Source of the DNA: Chrysomallon squamiferum
Lineage: Eukaryota; Mollusca; Gastropoda; Neomphalida; Peltospiridae
NCBI GenBank assembly: GCA_012295275.1
Contig: CM022665.1
Coordinates: 42,786,152 to 42,848,151 of the forward strand
Reading direction: 5' to 3'
DNA length: 62,000 bases
Shown here: positions 11,581-23,865 of the stretch, piece after piece
How positions within the stretch are numbered: the stretch's first letter is position 1
How the letters are laid out: each line of letters opens with the position of its first letter
Made by a program: the position numbers and the translations under genes
The notes under the pieces: model-generated
The model's database searches: none
What the model was told of the DNA's origin: nothing
Seen by the model: the letters and a program-made list of their open reading frames with translations, nothing else

Positions 11581-12282
11581 TTTATAATGTGTTTTTTGTT
11601 CATTTGTTAGATTTTTCTTTCTCTATCTAATTCATATGTTATTAACATTTTATTACATACACACGCACACACGCACTCACGCACACACACACATGTTGTA
11701 TATATGTTGTTTGTTGTTTTTGTTTTTTTAAAGGACTACAAAAGTAAAATAGTTTAATTTTCTTTCAGTTATTGATTGCTTTTCATCATGAACAACATAG
11801 AACTGTTCTCAATTACATTCAAGGTGAAATCCATCAAACAAAATACATCTGATGTTAACCATTTCACTTTTTCTACTGTGCTGTTATAAACTACCTCAGT
11901 TCTCTGTGAGTAATTTGTTTTGAATTAGAGACAAGGATAGCAGGTGTTTTTGTCACCCAGTTTAATCCAGTTTACTAAGAAAATGACAGTTGTCCGAGTT
12001 CTGCTGCATACACTGAAATGACTGTCAATCACTGTGGGTTTTTTAAATGACTAAATGAATATGATACAGCAAAATTTATTTTACTGCATTTTTAAAATTC
12101 TTTTTCTCAGTTGAATGATTTCTGATTTATAGCATTTTAATTTGCATAATTTTTCTGCATGAAAAACTATCTGAGATGAAACGGTGAATTCATTTTTAAA
12201 TTTGTCTTTTTGGAGTGTAATTTGTATTTTATTTTATTTTTTTTTTTTTTTTTTTTTCTTTCCTGATCATTGTATTTTTCAT

Positions 12283-12316
12283 CTATGAATTATTATTATT
12301 ATTATACTTATTATTA

Positions 12317-12348
<32 letters not shown>

Positions 12349-12352
12349 GTTA
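12283..12352. repeat. (ATT)n microsatellite
   Basis: An interrupted ATT/TTA array of about 20 units preceded by a poly-T run at 12238-12258. Confidence 0.85.
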
Positions 12353-13278
12353 TTTTCTTTGTTTGGGTTTTTCCCTGCCCATCAAACAGACAGAAAAAAC
12401 ATGTTTATCCTAAGCATGAGGATAAATTCATTAAAAATAATATATTCAACTGTACCACACCATCAATGACAATAATGTCTTTTACAAATGCAAACAGTTT
12501 CAGAGTCAAATAAGTGGGGAAAAAACAACAAACAAACAAATTAAAAAAAACACACAAAAAACAACAAATGAACTGTTACCTTGAGCTTATTTAGTTTCTG
12601 AGTTAAAAAAATAAAACAAAAAAGTGAACAAACAAAAATAAGAAATAAAATAAATTAAATAATGTTAAAAAACTCTTATAAAGCTGTTACCTTGAACTTA
12701 TTTTAACACCAAGAAAACAAAAAGTAAAATTTTAAAAATACAGTTATATTACTGTTCAAACTGAAATCAAAGAAATGAAATAAGCTTTCAGAGCAAACAA
12801 TCAATGAATGTATCTTATTATATAAACTAGACAATGACAAAATCTTGCTTCAAATAAACAAATGGATTCCTTAATGACAAATTATATACTAATGGTTATT
12901 GTCATCAGGTGGTTTTTTCTTTTTAATTAGCTCATTTACTACCAAGGTAGGGTATCACCATCAAACGGTAAAAAATTCAATTGTAACAGAAGAAGAAGAT
13001 ACTCAGCAACTGTAAACAGAGTGATAAAAATGTGATACAATACAAGATATTCTATTATAATTCAGTGAGCCAAAAATGATGACTGCTGTAATGGTCAATA
13101 AATAAAATTAATTATAGTGTGAAAGAAAACCCACTGCCAGTGCTATATACAGTGTGTTCTGTTTACCAGTGGCTGTAAATTATCATTTATATTAATGTTC
13201 ATTTATACAGGAAAACATATCCCACACTCTTTGATACATTAGCAGTAATGGGAAAAAACCTCTGAAGGTAAAGTGCAG

Positions 13279-13326
13279 CAGAATCGAACCTGCCAGCCTT
13301 GGTACCTAAAACCACGTCACTAAGAA
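13279..13326 (-). mobile_element. tRNA-like SINE head fragment
   Basis: Reading the minus strand, a B-box GGTTCGATTC (13290 down to 13281) lies 32 bases after an A-box-like TAGTGACGTGG. The B-box fits the RNA polymerase III internal promoter well and the A-box partly. The spacing is about ten bases shorter than in a functional tRNA, and no acceptor stem is seen. This favours a SINE relic over a tRNA gene. Confidence 0.45.
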
Positions 13327-13687
13327 CTGTCTATAAATAACATGTCAATCTGACTGTATTTCTGGATACACTGCAACCAAAATGAATTGTCTGAACTAAC
13401 TGCAGACACAGTTCATGAACATTTCATGCACTGAAAGCAGCATTTCACTGATGTTCAGTCAACTGTAACGTGCACTTTTGGTGTCTGACACAAACACTGT
13501 GTGTTGCATCATGTCACAGACAAAGAGACTCTGGAAGAGATAACTGATGTATAATGTACAAAGTGCTAGCTGATAATCAGTGACACAATGTGAAGCGATA
13601 TATATATCAAACAAAGTATTTGTAATAATGTGAACTATGTGAAGTGATATGTATATAAAGTTATACTAATAATAAATGTGACAGAAT

Positions 13688-13688
<1 letters not shown>

Positions 13689-13723
<35 letters not shown>

Positions 13724-13743
13724 ACTAATAACCATTAGTATAG

Positions 13744-13781
<38 letters not shown>

Positions 13782-13822
13782 ATATAAATATGTATGTATG
13801 TATGTAGGTATGTATTTATATA

Positions 13823-13867
<45 letters not shown>

Positions 13868-13875
13868 GTATGTAT
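13689..13875. repeat. Compound (GT)n / (TA)n / (TATG)n / (TG)n microsatellite
   Basis: (GT)n at 13690-13720, (TA)n at 13748-13779, (TATG)n at 13791-13825 and (TG)n at 13827-13865 lie almost end to end. The Cys-Val run predicted across it is not a protein. Confidence 0.9.
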
Positions 13876-14587
13876 ATATAGTTAATATTAATAATCAATG
13901 TGACACAATGAGAAATGATATATTTATAAAATTAAAACTAATAATCAATGCCACAGAAATAAAACCAATTAAAACAGTGCAGCTCTTAACACAGTTAGGT
14001 TTTGAATTTTTAAACAACCTTCATCTGGTTGTCATGCAAAAGACCAGTGTCCCACTAGAAATGAAATAACTGTGAAAACACAGAATGTACCAAAGCATTA
14101 TTTATTCATTGACTTGTTACAGGACAACAACAACTGCATTAAGCAAGGGAAAGCTGCCCTGTTTCCTAACTGAATTAGAGTCTGAATTTGGTACAGAGAC
14201 ACATAACAGACTCTTCACATACAATCTGAGTCACACACAAATCACATTTGCCTCTGGAAGTCTTCTCTTCACAGCAGCATAACTGTTTGTGTACTAGCAT
14301 AACCCCGATATGTTCTAGAATCAGTTCTTTTTAGCATACATACATTCACACAGGCTGACACTCAATAGAGCCACTGTACTGAAGGTCATGGTATAGACAT
14401 TCTGAAGGGAAGATGCATGTAATACATGTAAAAAATTCTTTAAATAAAAATAGACAAGAGTCATATATTGTCTTTAAAACTATCCCAAAACAGCAGGCAA
14501 TCTCTTGTATGCACATTTTACAGCTTATGTCATATCAGTCCCAAAGTAATGATTTTATGGCTGCTACAGAAAACAGAGCCACCAGTG

Positions 14588-14638
14588 GGAATTGATCCTA
14601 CAAACTATGAATTAAGTGAGTTTTTTCCATTTGGCTAG
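14588..14638 (-). mobile_element. tRNA-like SINE head fragment
   Basis: On the minus strand an A-box-like TAGCCAAATGG (14637 to 14627) is followed by a B-box-like GGATCAATTCC (14598 to 14588), 39 bases start to start. Both boxes carry one or two changes. Mollusc-type tRNA SINEs have this layout; the body downstream is not recognised. Confidence 0.45.
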
Positions 14639-15245
14639 ATATCATGACTACATTAGTAATAGATGACTTTGAAAAACAAAGTCTTACAATAGTGTGTATT
14701 CATACAGCTAGTACTGGAAGGTGAACTGTGTTCTATCAGTCTGAATCAAGTACTCTCAAGCTATTTCTATACCCAACTGATTGTTTAACACAAGAGATCT
14801 AATGTACCAATGGTGATTCCAGCAAATCACTTCCTCATACATTATCAGTGAGTGAATTATGAGAAACTTCAACATTTTTTCTGGGGTTTTTTTCTTCTGG
14901 TAATTAACATTGTTTTATATTCTTAAAAAATAAATGACATGACATAAGAAACAAAAGAATAGGGCAGTAAACATGCTTGTATGTTTGCTTTTATGTTATT
15001 TTAAAACTTTATTATTAACAAAAGGATGGGTCTGAAGGTAAACAAAACAACAATGACTTGAAAGTATACAAAAAGTATTTCAGTTATTTGTTTGAAAAAA
15101 AAAAAAAAAAAATCAACCAAACAACAACAACTTTGATGTAACAAGAGAATTTAAGAAAAAAATAATAAATTAAAAATTTAAAAAAAAAGTAAAAAATGTG
15201 CATTGCTGAATCTGAATAATCTTTATTCCAGACATATCCACTAAT

Positions 15246-15520
15246 ATGCAAAGCACAGACATGCTAATTCCTCTTCTGCACTGTAATTCCTTTGCACCAT
15301 ATCATTTCTTCTTGTTTTATATACCTCCAACCTCGCCCACCTCCACAAAACACCAAATCCAGCCTAATTTAGACCAAGGACGTGGTGAACCAGAAATGGG
15401 GAGATTGCGATCACAGCTACTGTTCTTCTTGTTAAACGTTTTGAAACAGATCCAAGGAGCACTGTCGGAGTTGTAAAACACCTTACCCTGCTGCAATCTG
15501 TTATGGTGTTTCATCATACA
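15246..15520. other. Unidentified higher-GC patch
   Basis: A block of balanced composition stands out from its AT-rich surroundings. It is open on the plus strand at 15246-15476 (76 residues) and on the minus strand at 15317-15517 (66 residues). Neither translation is one I recognise, and there are no convincing splice sites around them. It may be a fragment of an old transposable element, but that is a guess. Confidence 0.3.
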
Positions 15521-15778
15521 GGTGACACCACAAGGTTAGCCAAAAGTTAATCTAACAATAAAACCACCTTAACTGAAGAGTAGGCCAAAGCCGAAGAAGT
15601 CATAACACCACCCATTATCTGTGAATAGCTTTTAGGTACACAGTGTTTTTATTAATACACCTTGTTTCAGTTACAGGAGTACCTCTTACCTCTCTGCACT
15701 CTTAGATACATAATACATTGTCTTGTTAACTTTTCTCTCAGATTCAATACACTGACTTGTTGAATGCAGCACATTGTA

Positions 15779-15779
15779 G

Positions 15780-15815
<36 letters not shown>

Positions 15816-15818
15816 ATA
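15779..15818. repeat. (TA)n(TG)n microsatellite
   Basis: TA repeats at 15780-15799 pass directly into TG repeats. Confidence 0.85.
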
Positions 15819-15982
15819 TTTAGCCTGGCTGTTAAATGCTTAATGGATTGTTCAAAGAAGGGTGTCGGTTCAGAATGTTAAGTTTTAAAATGAAATTTAT
15901 TGTTCAATTTGTCTGCTGTCAATTGTGGTTATGCCAGAGGTGTGTGGTTGAAAGTAATGCAAGTGTAAAAACAAATCTGATA

Positions 15983-16100
15983 AATAAATAAATAAATAAA
16001 TAAATATATAAAAATAAATAAATAAATAATATCATATAATTTAATAAATAAATAAAAATTTTAATTAGTTAATTTAAATTTTAATTTAAAAAATAAAATA
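15983..16100. repeat. (AAAT)n-rich tract
   Basis: AATA/TAAA repeats with interruptions, followed by T/A-only sequence. Confidence 0.75.
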
Positions 16101-16220
16101 AAAACACTTTTACAACACAACAGGCTACACAAATTATTAATAGCTTAGTATCATCCATGTTCATATTTGAAATTCCAAGAAGGATTAAGCATTGCTTTGT
16201 AACAGCCAAAATATATTTTT

Positions 16221-16222
<2 letters not shown>

Positions 16223-16253
<31 letters not shown>
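16223..16253. repeat. (GT)n microsatellite
   Basis: About 14 GT units after a short T run. Confidence 0.9.
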
Positions 16254-16255
<2 letters not shown>

Positions 16256-16431
16256 TATGAACAAAAACAAGTAGTCATATATATATATTATTCTTTTATG
16301 ATTTAAATAATATTAAATGATTTTACGAAACTGTAATATTAACTAATATTAACTGTTATAAATATATTACAAACATCAATCATTTTTGTAAATGAGGTAA
16401 GAAAAATTATTAACAATTTTTAACACACGGT

Positions 16432-16502
16432 CACACACACACACACACACACACACACAACACACACACACACAAAAAACACACACACACACACACACAC
16501 AC
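16432..16502. repeat. (CA)n microsatellite, interrupted
   Basis: Three CA runs separated by single-base slips and an A run. Confidence 0.9.
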
Positions 16503-17159
16503 GACTTATTCTTTTACAAAACAAGCTACAACTTAACAAATTCTATAAATATATTTTGAACAACTGCAAACATCACGATACCTGAGGCAAAAAAAAGTTT
16601 TTTTATTATCATTATTTTTAATTTTTAATAATTTCTTACAATTTAAATAACAACAACAAATAATTTTTACAAAAGTTACTCATATTAAATAATATGCACA
16701 ATAACAAGTAGCACTACATTTCAGGACAATCAAATTTCAGTTTTAATCATTTTACAATTTAAATAACAATAAACAATACACTTAATCACAGTACAAGCTG
16801 TATGTTGTAACTAAATTTAAGTATATATTCAAGGTTATTAAAATGTCTAAAATAAGAGAGAAGGGTGTGTGTGTGTGTGTGTGTCTTGTGCTTTTCAACA
16901 CTTGTTAAATATTTATGTTTCTATGTTCTGGGTTTAAAAAAAAAAAAGAAGAAAAAAAATTAAGTCAGTTTGTTGTTTGTTATGTATCATTGGATATTTG
17001 TCCATGACCTGTACGCTTTAACTTTGTCCTGATAATAAAATATGACAGGTTATAATCACAATGGCTGATGCAATACTAAAAATAATTTTAAAAATTTTAA
17101 AAATTAAAATTGTGATGACTAATTACTTAGCTTGTCAAATAAACAGTATCGTTTATATT

Positions 17160-17263
17160 ATTATTATTATCATTACTTTAAATTTTATTATTAATTATTT
17201 TTAAATTTATTTATTTATTTATTTATTTTATGTTTTTTAATTTGTTTGTCATTGTCACTGTTA

Positions 17264-17319
<56 letters not shown>

Positions 17320-17320
17320 T
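17160..17320. repeat. (TTTA)n and (TTA)n microsatellites
   Basis: (TTTA)n at about 17206-17229 is followed, after a T-rich spacer, by (TTA)n at 17264-17319 with about 18 units. Confidence 0.9.
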
Positions 17321-17584
17321 TGTTAATTAACCCCGTCTTCTTGTAAATAATTTATTTGATTTTTTTTAAAATATGTACACACATTTACACAATCACATTC
17401 ATACACACAAACATACTAATACTAATAGGATAAATACATAAAGCAGCAGTCACTGTCAAATTTAATTTAAAAAAAAAAGTAACAGTAAAATATGTGAAAA
17501 TATTAAACAAACAGTTATTCTGTCATGTGAACTAATATATCATTATTATTTTTGTACAACCATTAACTGGACTGTAACAGTTTA

Positions 17585-17672
17585 ACATTTATCTTATGTT
17601 ATAACACTGTTATAGAATAATCCTCCTCTAGTAATAAAACACTGTTATAACAGTTTCTAACAGCACACAGAA
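17585..17672. repeat. Dispersed repeat copy A
   Basis: The segment with TAACACTGTTATAGAATAATCC and ending TTTCTAACAGCACAC resembles 19640-19725 along most of its length. The pair looks like an old interspersed repeat or duplication. No terminal inverted repeats were identified. Confidence 0.5.
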
Positions 17673-17984
17673 CTGAACAAGACAAGATTCTGCTTGAAAT
17701 CTACAATCATTTAAAATGAGAGAATAATATTTTAAAATGTACTGTTACAGTGACAGTATCATCACTTGCATGTTTATGACTTTGTGTCACCGGTGAATCA
17801 AAGCTCCATTGTGTGTGTGTCACTCAGCTGAAATAAACAAGACATTAATTCACCAGTCACACCCCTCTGTCCCCTTCACCTCTTATCTCGTCAACTCTCA
17901 CAAGTCTCAAGCACCAAGTAACACTTCAGAAAAACAAGCATGTGATATCTGCATGCTCCTTAACAGTAACCTTGGATGTGTCTG

Positions 17985-18103
17985 TCTCTGTGTGTGTGTG
18001 TTATGTAAGTATGTATGTATTTATGTACCAATTCGTGTATATGTATATGGGTATGTGTAACTGTGTGTATGTGTTTGTATAGGTACGTATAAAATTATGT
18101 ATG

Positions 18104-18135
<32 letters not shown>

Positions 18136-18240
18136 ATGTATCTGTATGTTTGTGTGTAGATGTATTTGTATGTATATGTATGTATGTATATATGTATGTA
18201 AATATGTATGTGTGTGTGTGTTTGTATATGTGACACTGTG
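17985..18240. repeat. TG / TATG / TA compound microsatellite
   Basis: TGTG, TATGTATG and TATATA repeats alternate over about 250 bases. All three minus frames appear open as His/Tyr/Ile/Thr runs, which are artefacts of the repeat. Confidence 0.9.
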
Positions 18241-18881
18241 AGTGAAAGAAAAGAGAAAGATGCAAAGTATATGTATGTATATGTCTGTATTTGTTATGTT
18301 CATATATATGCATTTTAGATACAAATACATATAAATGTGTATGTAGATGTGTATACCTGTTTATATCACTCTGTATAAATGTCTGTACATTTGCAAATGT
18401 AACTAGTGGTTATATATAGAAGACATTCATCCTGACAGAACTAAAGATAATTGGTAACTACAAAAGCATGCACCTGAGACACAAACCATTCCATATAATG
18501 TTTACCATTCACCTTGAGCTGTCTTTCATTTCATTTTCTTGGAGAGATATAATTAACTGACAAGACATGACTAGACAGAATTATTTAATTATCAAGGACA
18601 GATGACTAATGCAGGTAATTATGTGTTCAAAGTCTGTAGTCCTTTCTGTACAAAATCCTTTGTCAATACAGTGCACTTGCATAGCTGGTGTGTTTTAGCA
18701 ATTTCGGTTGTTTAACAGGGTTGCTGTTGTTGGGGTTTTTGTGGACAAAAAGATTTTCAGTTTCTGTTTTTTGGTTACATGGTACAGGTTTTCACAACTA
18801 GATGGAAACTGTGACAGTGTGGAAATTTCCAGACGATGAGATAAATATCATCAGGGGAAAATGGAAAAATATTACAATCTA

Positions 18882-18882
18882 A

Positions 18883-18960
<78 letters not shown>

Positions 18961-18963
18961 AAT
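18882..18963. repeat. (TAA)n microsatellite
   Basis: About 26 TAA units with one AAAA interruption near 18940. Confidence 0.95.
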
Positions 18964-19639
18964 TTATAAAAATTAAAAAATTAAATAAGAAAATAAAAAA
19001 TAGTTTAGGCAAGGCTGTTATAGTCTATCTGTCTATTCTTTTTTTCTATTTATTATTTTTTTTTCTACAAAAGCTAACATACCATTATTATGTGTTTAAT
19101 TTTAACACTGAATATACACTTCTGTAAATGAAAAACTAATAGTGGTATCTACAATTGATTTTAGACTATAAACCAGGACGTCACATGATTCACATGCCAT
19201 GTTCTTAACACTGGCAGTCATAACTTTCAGTTGATGACTTACTGCTAAACCAGTGCTCCACAATTTGTAAAAAGGCCATGGTATGTACTGCTCTGCCTTA
19301 ATATTACTGGAGATATACACCAAATATTTATAATTATGCCTTTTCTAACATGTACAATCAATTAATTCTAAAGTTCTAAATACACAATATGCTGATATAA
19401 CATGTATTTCACTAATGACTATGAAGTGGTTATTGATTTTCAAAGTAAATTCAAGACTAAAAGACACTTGAACTGTTGAACTACTGTTTGTAGTTCTCTG
19501 AGCAGAATTCTCACTATGCAACTGCCTGCTTCAGTTTGTAATAGTTAACAGACTCTTACTGCAACAATATCTTTTACTTTATTGTGTAACACTGTCTTGC
19601 AGTGTAGCTTTGTTGTATAACATTGTGTGGAAGTGTAAC

Positions 19640-19725
19640 AGTTATCTTGTGGTGTAACATTGTTATAGTAATCCTTTTCTTACAGCACAACACTGTTATA
19701 CAATTTTCTAACAGTACAGCAACCC
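19640..19725. repeat. Dispersed repeat copy B
   Basis: Contains GTAACATTGTTATAGTAATCC and AACACTGTTATAC followed by TTTCTAACAGTACAGC, matching copy A at 17585-17672 with scattered differences. Shorter related motifs (TGTAACA, GTGTAAC) recur just left of it at 19580-19640. Confidence 0.5.
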
Positions 19726-20031
19726 TTATGCTGGATTGGAATAGCATTATTAAATTGAAATTCAAAGACAATATTTATATATTTATTTGTTCAACCGTTT
19801 GTGAGCTGTTTTTTCATCTTTCAGAATCATATACGACATATATACCAAACATGCGTGAAATGAAATCACATGCTCAGTGTTTGTTCCAGCCTAATAGTAT
19901 AAATATTTTCTGATGGAATATGTGTTGCAGTATGAGTTTCAGAAAAAGTTGTATTCTATAACAAATGAATAGCTCTTAAATTATGAGTTTACAGCAAATT
20001 AATTATGAACTAAGAGTTTTGTCCCTTATAT

Positions 20032-20115
20032 ATTATTTTGTTGTTGTTGTTATTGTTATTATTATTATTATTATTTTGATTTTGATTTTGATTTTTTTTT
20101 TTTTTTTTTTTAAAC
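20032..20115. repeat. TTG / TTA / GATTTT simple repeats with poly-T
   Basis: (TTG)n, (TTA)n and (GATTTT)n follow one another and end in a T run at 20092-20110. Confidence 0.8.
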
Positions 20116-20462
20116 TTTGTTGCTTGTCTCCTGGTAACCAAATATGAAAATGCTCTTTCTCTTTCTCAATTATATTCCTTTTTCTTCTTCCTTTTTTTAA
20201 TTTTTTTATTTCTTTTCTTTACAGACATTTAACAGATTTCCAATATGACCTTGAAAACTTTAGACAGGAAAAAACAGCAGTCAGAAACAACAGACACCTA
20301 ACACAAAGCAGACAGTTGTAGAATCAAAGGCTTGATATGACCTTTATTGTTTTTACTAAGCATTTTGCTCATTCAGCTTTCTCAGAGTTTATGGATTTCA
20401 TGTTTTTCCTTTTTATATCTTTTAAATTTATTATTATATTTTTTTAAAATCATCATCATAAT

Positions 20463-20463
20463 G

Positions 20464-20494
<31 letters not shown>
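20463..20494. repeat. Poly-A run
   Basis: About 29 uninterrupted A bases before a short TA repeat. It could be the tail of an unrecognised retroposed copy. Confidence 0.85.
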
Positions 20495-21144
20495 AAAGTC
20501 ATATATATATATAGGCTTATATACACACACATTTCTGAAGGAACAGAAAAATGTTGAATGTTTATAAATACCTATAAGAACTCTGTACATATCTATAAGC
20601 TATCTGTATATATTATTAATTTCATTGCCAAAATTTATAATGTTCATTATGCTTTCAGACCTTTCCCACATAATCATAAACAAAGAGGGCACCCATCAAA
20701 AAATGTTCATAAACATTAACAAGAACAACCTATATATACACATATACACACATATTAATATTAATAATAATAAATAAAAGAGTTGAACAAATAAATAAAT
20801 AATAGGCTATCTGCAGTTAATTTTACTGACTGGAATTCACAGTTTTTGGTGTAACTTTTGGGTGGATTTTAGATCACCAACTACATAGCAATGATCAGAA
20901 AAATGTTTTAAAAATATTATTAGGAACTGAGAAATTATCCAAAAAGACAAACAAACAAAGACAACAACAAAAAAAGCTTTATGGATACAGAGTTAATCTT
21001 TCAAACTGTAAACTGTATTGTTTACTTTTTTTTTTTAACAGTTATTTCTATGTTTTATATCTTTCATGTATAGCTGTCAGTTATATGGCAGAAAACCAGA
21101 AAACTGTTTATAAATACTTTCAAGAAATATACACTTATGGAAAA

Positions 21145-21192
21145 AAAGAAAGAAAGAAAGAAAGAAAGAAAAGAAAGAAGAAAAGAAGAAAA
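21145..21192. repeat. (AAAG)n microsatellite
   Basis: A pure purine AAAG/GAAA array. On the two strands it gives Lys/Glu and Ser/Phe runs that are not genes. Confidence 0.9.
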
Positions 21193-21454
21193 TTTAATTC
21201 GACCAACATGAAAATTAATCTTTGTGTGTGTTTCAGCCATTTCCCGTGTAACCCTCACCTACAAGGCAATGACCAGACAGATGTTTATAAATACTGTCAA
21301 GAACCAGTCTAATATAAATTAATCTCATACTGGGTATAATAATTTAGACTGCTTGACAGGTTTTGAGGTGTGTGTTTTAGATCTTTCCCACACAAATGTC
21401 AACTGTAAGGAAAAAGATCATAACTACTATTAAGATCTGCGTAATTATGAAAAA

Positions 21455-21565
21455 ATAAAATAAATAAATAAACAGAATAAATAAATAAATAAATAAATGA
21501 AAAAAAAAATAAAAAAAAAATAAAAAAAAATGTAAATATAATAAAAATAAATAAATAAATAAGTT
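21455..21565. repeat. (AAAT)n-rich tract
   Basis: AAAT/AATA repeats with A runs, flanked by unique sequence. Confidence 0.8.
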
Positions 21566-22103
21566 TTTAAAAAAATCTATCCACACAATTAATGTTACTT
21601 ATAAGAAACACAGATTGTAATAAATACTATTAAAGAGCCATATACTTATGTTTAAAAATTTAGAAAAAAAAAATGTAATTTTTTTTGTTTTGTTTTTAAT
21701 ATAATAATAAAAAATTCTGTCTACATAATTAATTAATGTAACTGACTATAGTTTACACTGCTTAATGTGGCTGTTGATGTGTTCTGAACCTTCCCACATA
21801 CTTGTTGACGACACAGTAAATCACCCAGCCAAAAGTAAAAAGAAACCATTCAGAGAACAAATGGGCTACGTCACAAAAACTGAACATGTGTTTACATTAA
21901 AGAGAACATTGTGCTGTTTCCATGTAAACTAGGAGAATACTCAGCTGTTATTTGTGAATCAGATCATAAAAAACTATTGTTCTTTTTTTGTTTTTTTGTT
22001 TTTAATTTAATTAAAGATTTGATATAAAAGCAGCTAATGGAGAAAATAAGATTAAATTTAAATATGAATGTACCTGTATGTTTATCTACATGTGTGTGCA
22101 TGA

Positions 22104-22104
22104 G

Positions 22105-22135
<31 letters not shown>

Positions 22136-22136
22136 T
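22104..22136. repeat. (TG)n microsatellite
   Basis: About 14 TG units. Confidence 0.9.
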
Positions 22137-22484
22137 TAGATAGGTTAATGTTTGTGTATCATTATGAATTAATCTCTAAAATGTATCTTTCTAAATTTCA
22201 AAGCTTATTAAAAAATATTTTATTACTGTTAATTTAATGTCATATTAACCTTCAGTTTGACAACAAATAAAACTCTCCTAATGAGTGCAGTTACTAAATT
22301 ATGCTGAAGTTAAATTAATATTAACATGATTACTAAGTACATTGCAATGATTCAGCGAAAACATAATGAAAGCTTTTATGGCTGAAAATTATCAACACTC
22401 AAAGAAACATTAAGTTGACCTTTGGCTGTGTGTAAGTAACAGGTTCTCAAACTCAACCTCAGTACTGCCTCAATAATAACAGGC

Positions 22485-22489
<5 letters not shown>

Positions 22490-22519
<30 letters not shown>
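22490..22519. repeat. Poly-T run
   Basis: About 28 uninterrupted T bases. It is consistent with the reverse complement of a retroposon tail, but no element body was recognised to its right. Confidence 0.85.
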
Positions 22520-22825
22520 GAAATACAGAAAATTTTTTAATTAAATGTTATTCATTTTGTTAACTTTATTATTATTACTAATCGTTTTTTTAAAGAAAGA
22601 AAAAGTAAACTGTTGTCTTTATTGTGATTATTTATTTTTGGTGAATTTTATTTTTATTTATTTATTTAAATTAAAATCAGTTTAATTTCAGTATAAATTC
22701 TGAAAGCTGTTCTTACTCTTTTAATCACATTTGCTAAATGTTACAAAAAGTTTTTTAAAATAATAAAAAAAAATTAATAAATTCCAACATACATGATTTA
22801 TTTATTTTTTATTTTGAAAGAAACA

Positions 22826-22839
22826 AATAATAATAATAA

Positions 22840-22874
<35 letters not shown>

Positions 22875-22895
22875 ACAAACATAAATAAATAATTA
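22826..22895. repeat. (TAA)n / (AAAT)n microsatellite
   Basis: Short TAA repeat passing into about 12 AAAT units. Confidence 0.9.
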
Positions 22896-23454
22896 AAAGA
22901 ATTATTTACATTATAATAATGCCATAATCATGTATTTCTCCCAAGGACATTTTATAAAATATTTTTTTTATCAATCTTTGAAATAAGAGTTTTAAATGAT
23001 TTACTCTCATGACAAAAGCTCTGTAATGCTTTTGACGTGGACATACTTATATGATATCACATAACCATAATTCAAGCTAACCTCTCTAAGACTAACCCAC
23101 CCTTCTACATATCAGCCTGAGATCAATAACACTTTCAGTTTCCTCAGGCACGCCTCTGTGCAATTAATCACAGGGCTGTCCTTGAAACAGGTAACCCACA
23201 TGCTGCAAGCTTGCAGTCAACTGTAACCTGGAGACAGGTGAATTCTCTCTGTGCAAGATTATTCCAAACTCAAATTTAAAATTATTATTCAGTATGTGAC
23301 TTATGCACTTTATTCCAAATTCAAATGATTATTATTTTTTTTTTAAAATAAATTATTTTTTTTTTTTAATGTCATGGCATTTTTAAAAGAATGTTTCAGT
23401 AGGTCATGCATGACTGCAGATGAATCAGGTGATCAGTGCATGCAACCTGACATA

Positions 23455-23834
23455 ACGAGTTCAGCTGTGTGGCAATGACAGTAACAGTAAATTTTCCAGA
23501 CATTTTAAAAGATTTAAAAGAACATTTATTTTGCTTCTTTGTGCTTGTAAATTAAAAAAATAATAATAATAATAATAATCATAATAATAATAATAATAAA
23601 AATCAGCAGTGCATCTATAAATATCTATGAATGGAAAACGCAAAAACCAAACCGACAATAACAGTAAATCTTTAAGACAGTTTCTAAAAATGTAAAATAT
23701 ATATATATATATATTTTTTATATATATGTATGTCTATTTTCAGACTTGCAAAAAAAAATAGTTAATTTTTATTTCAACAAGCACAAATCAAACATGACAG
23801 TAACCGTAAACTTTCATGACATATTTTGAAAACA

Positions 23835-23865
<31 letters not shown>

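Noticed and set aside
18001-18330. 109-residue Tyr/His/Thr-rich minus ORF
   Set aside because: Reads through a TATG/TG microsatellite; several frames are open together.
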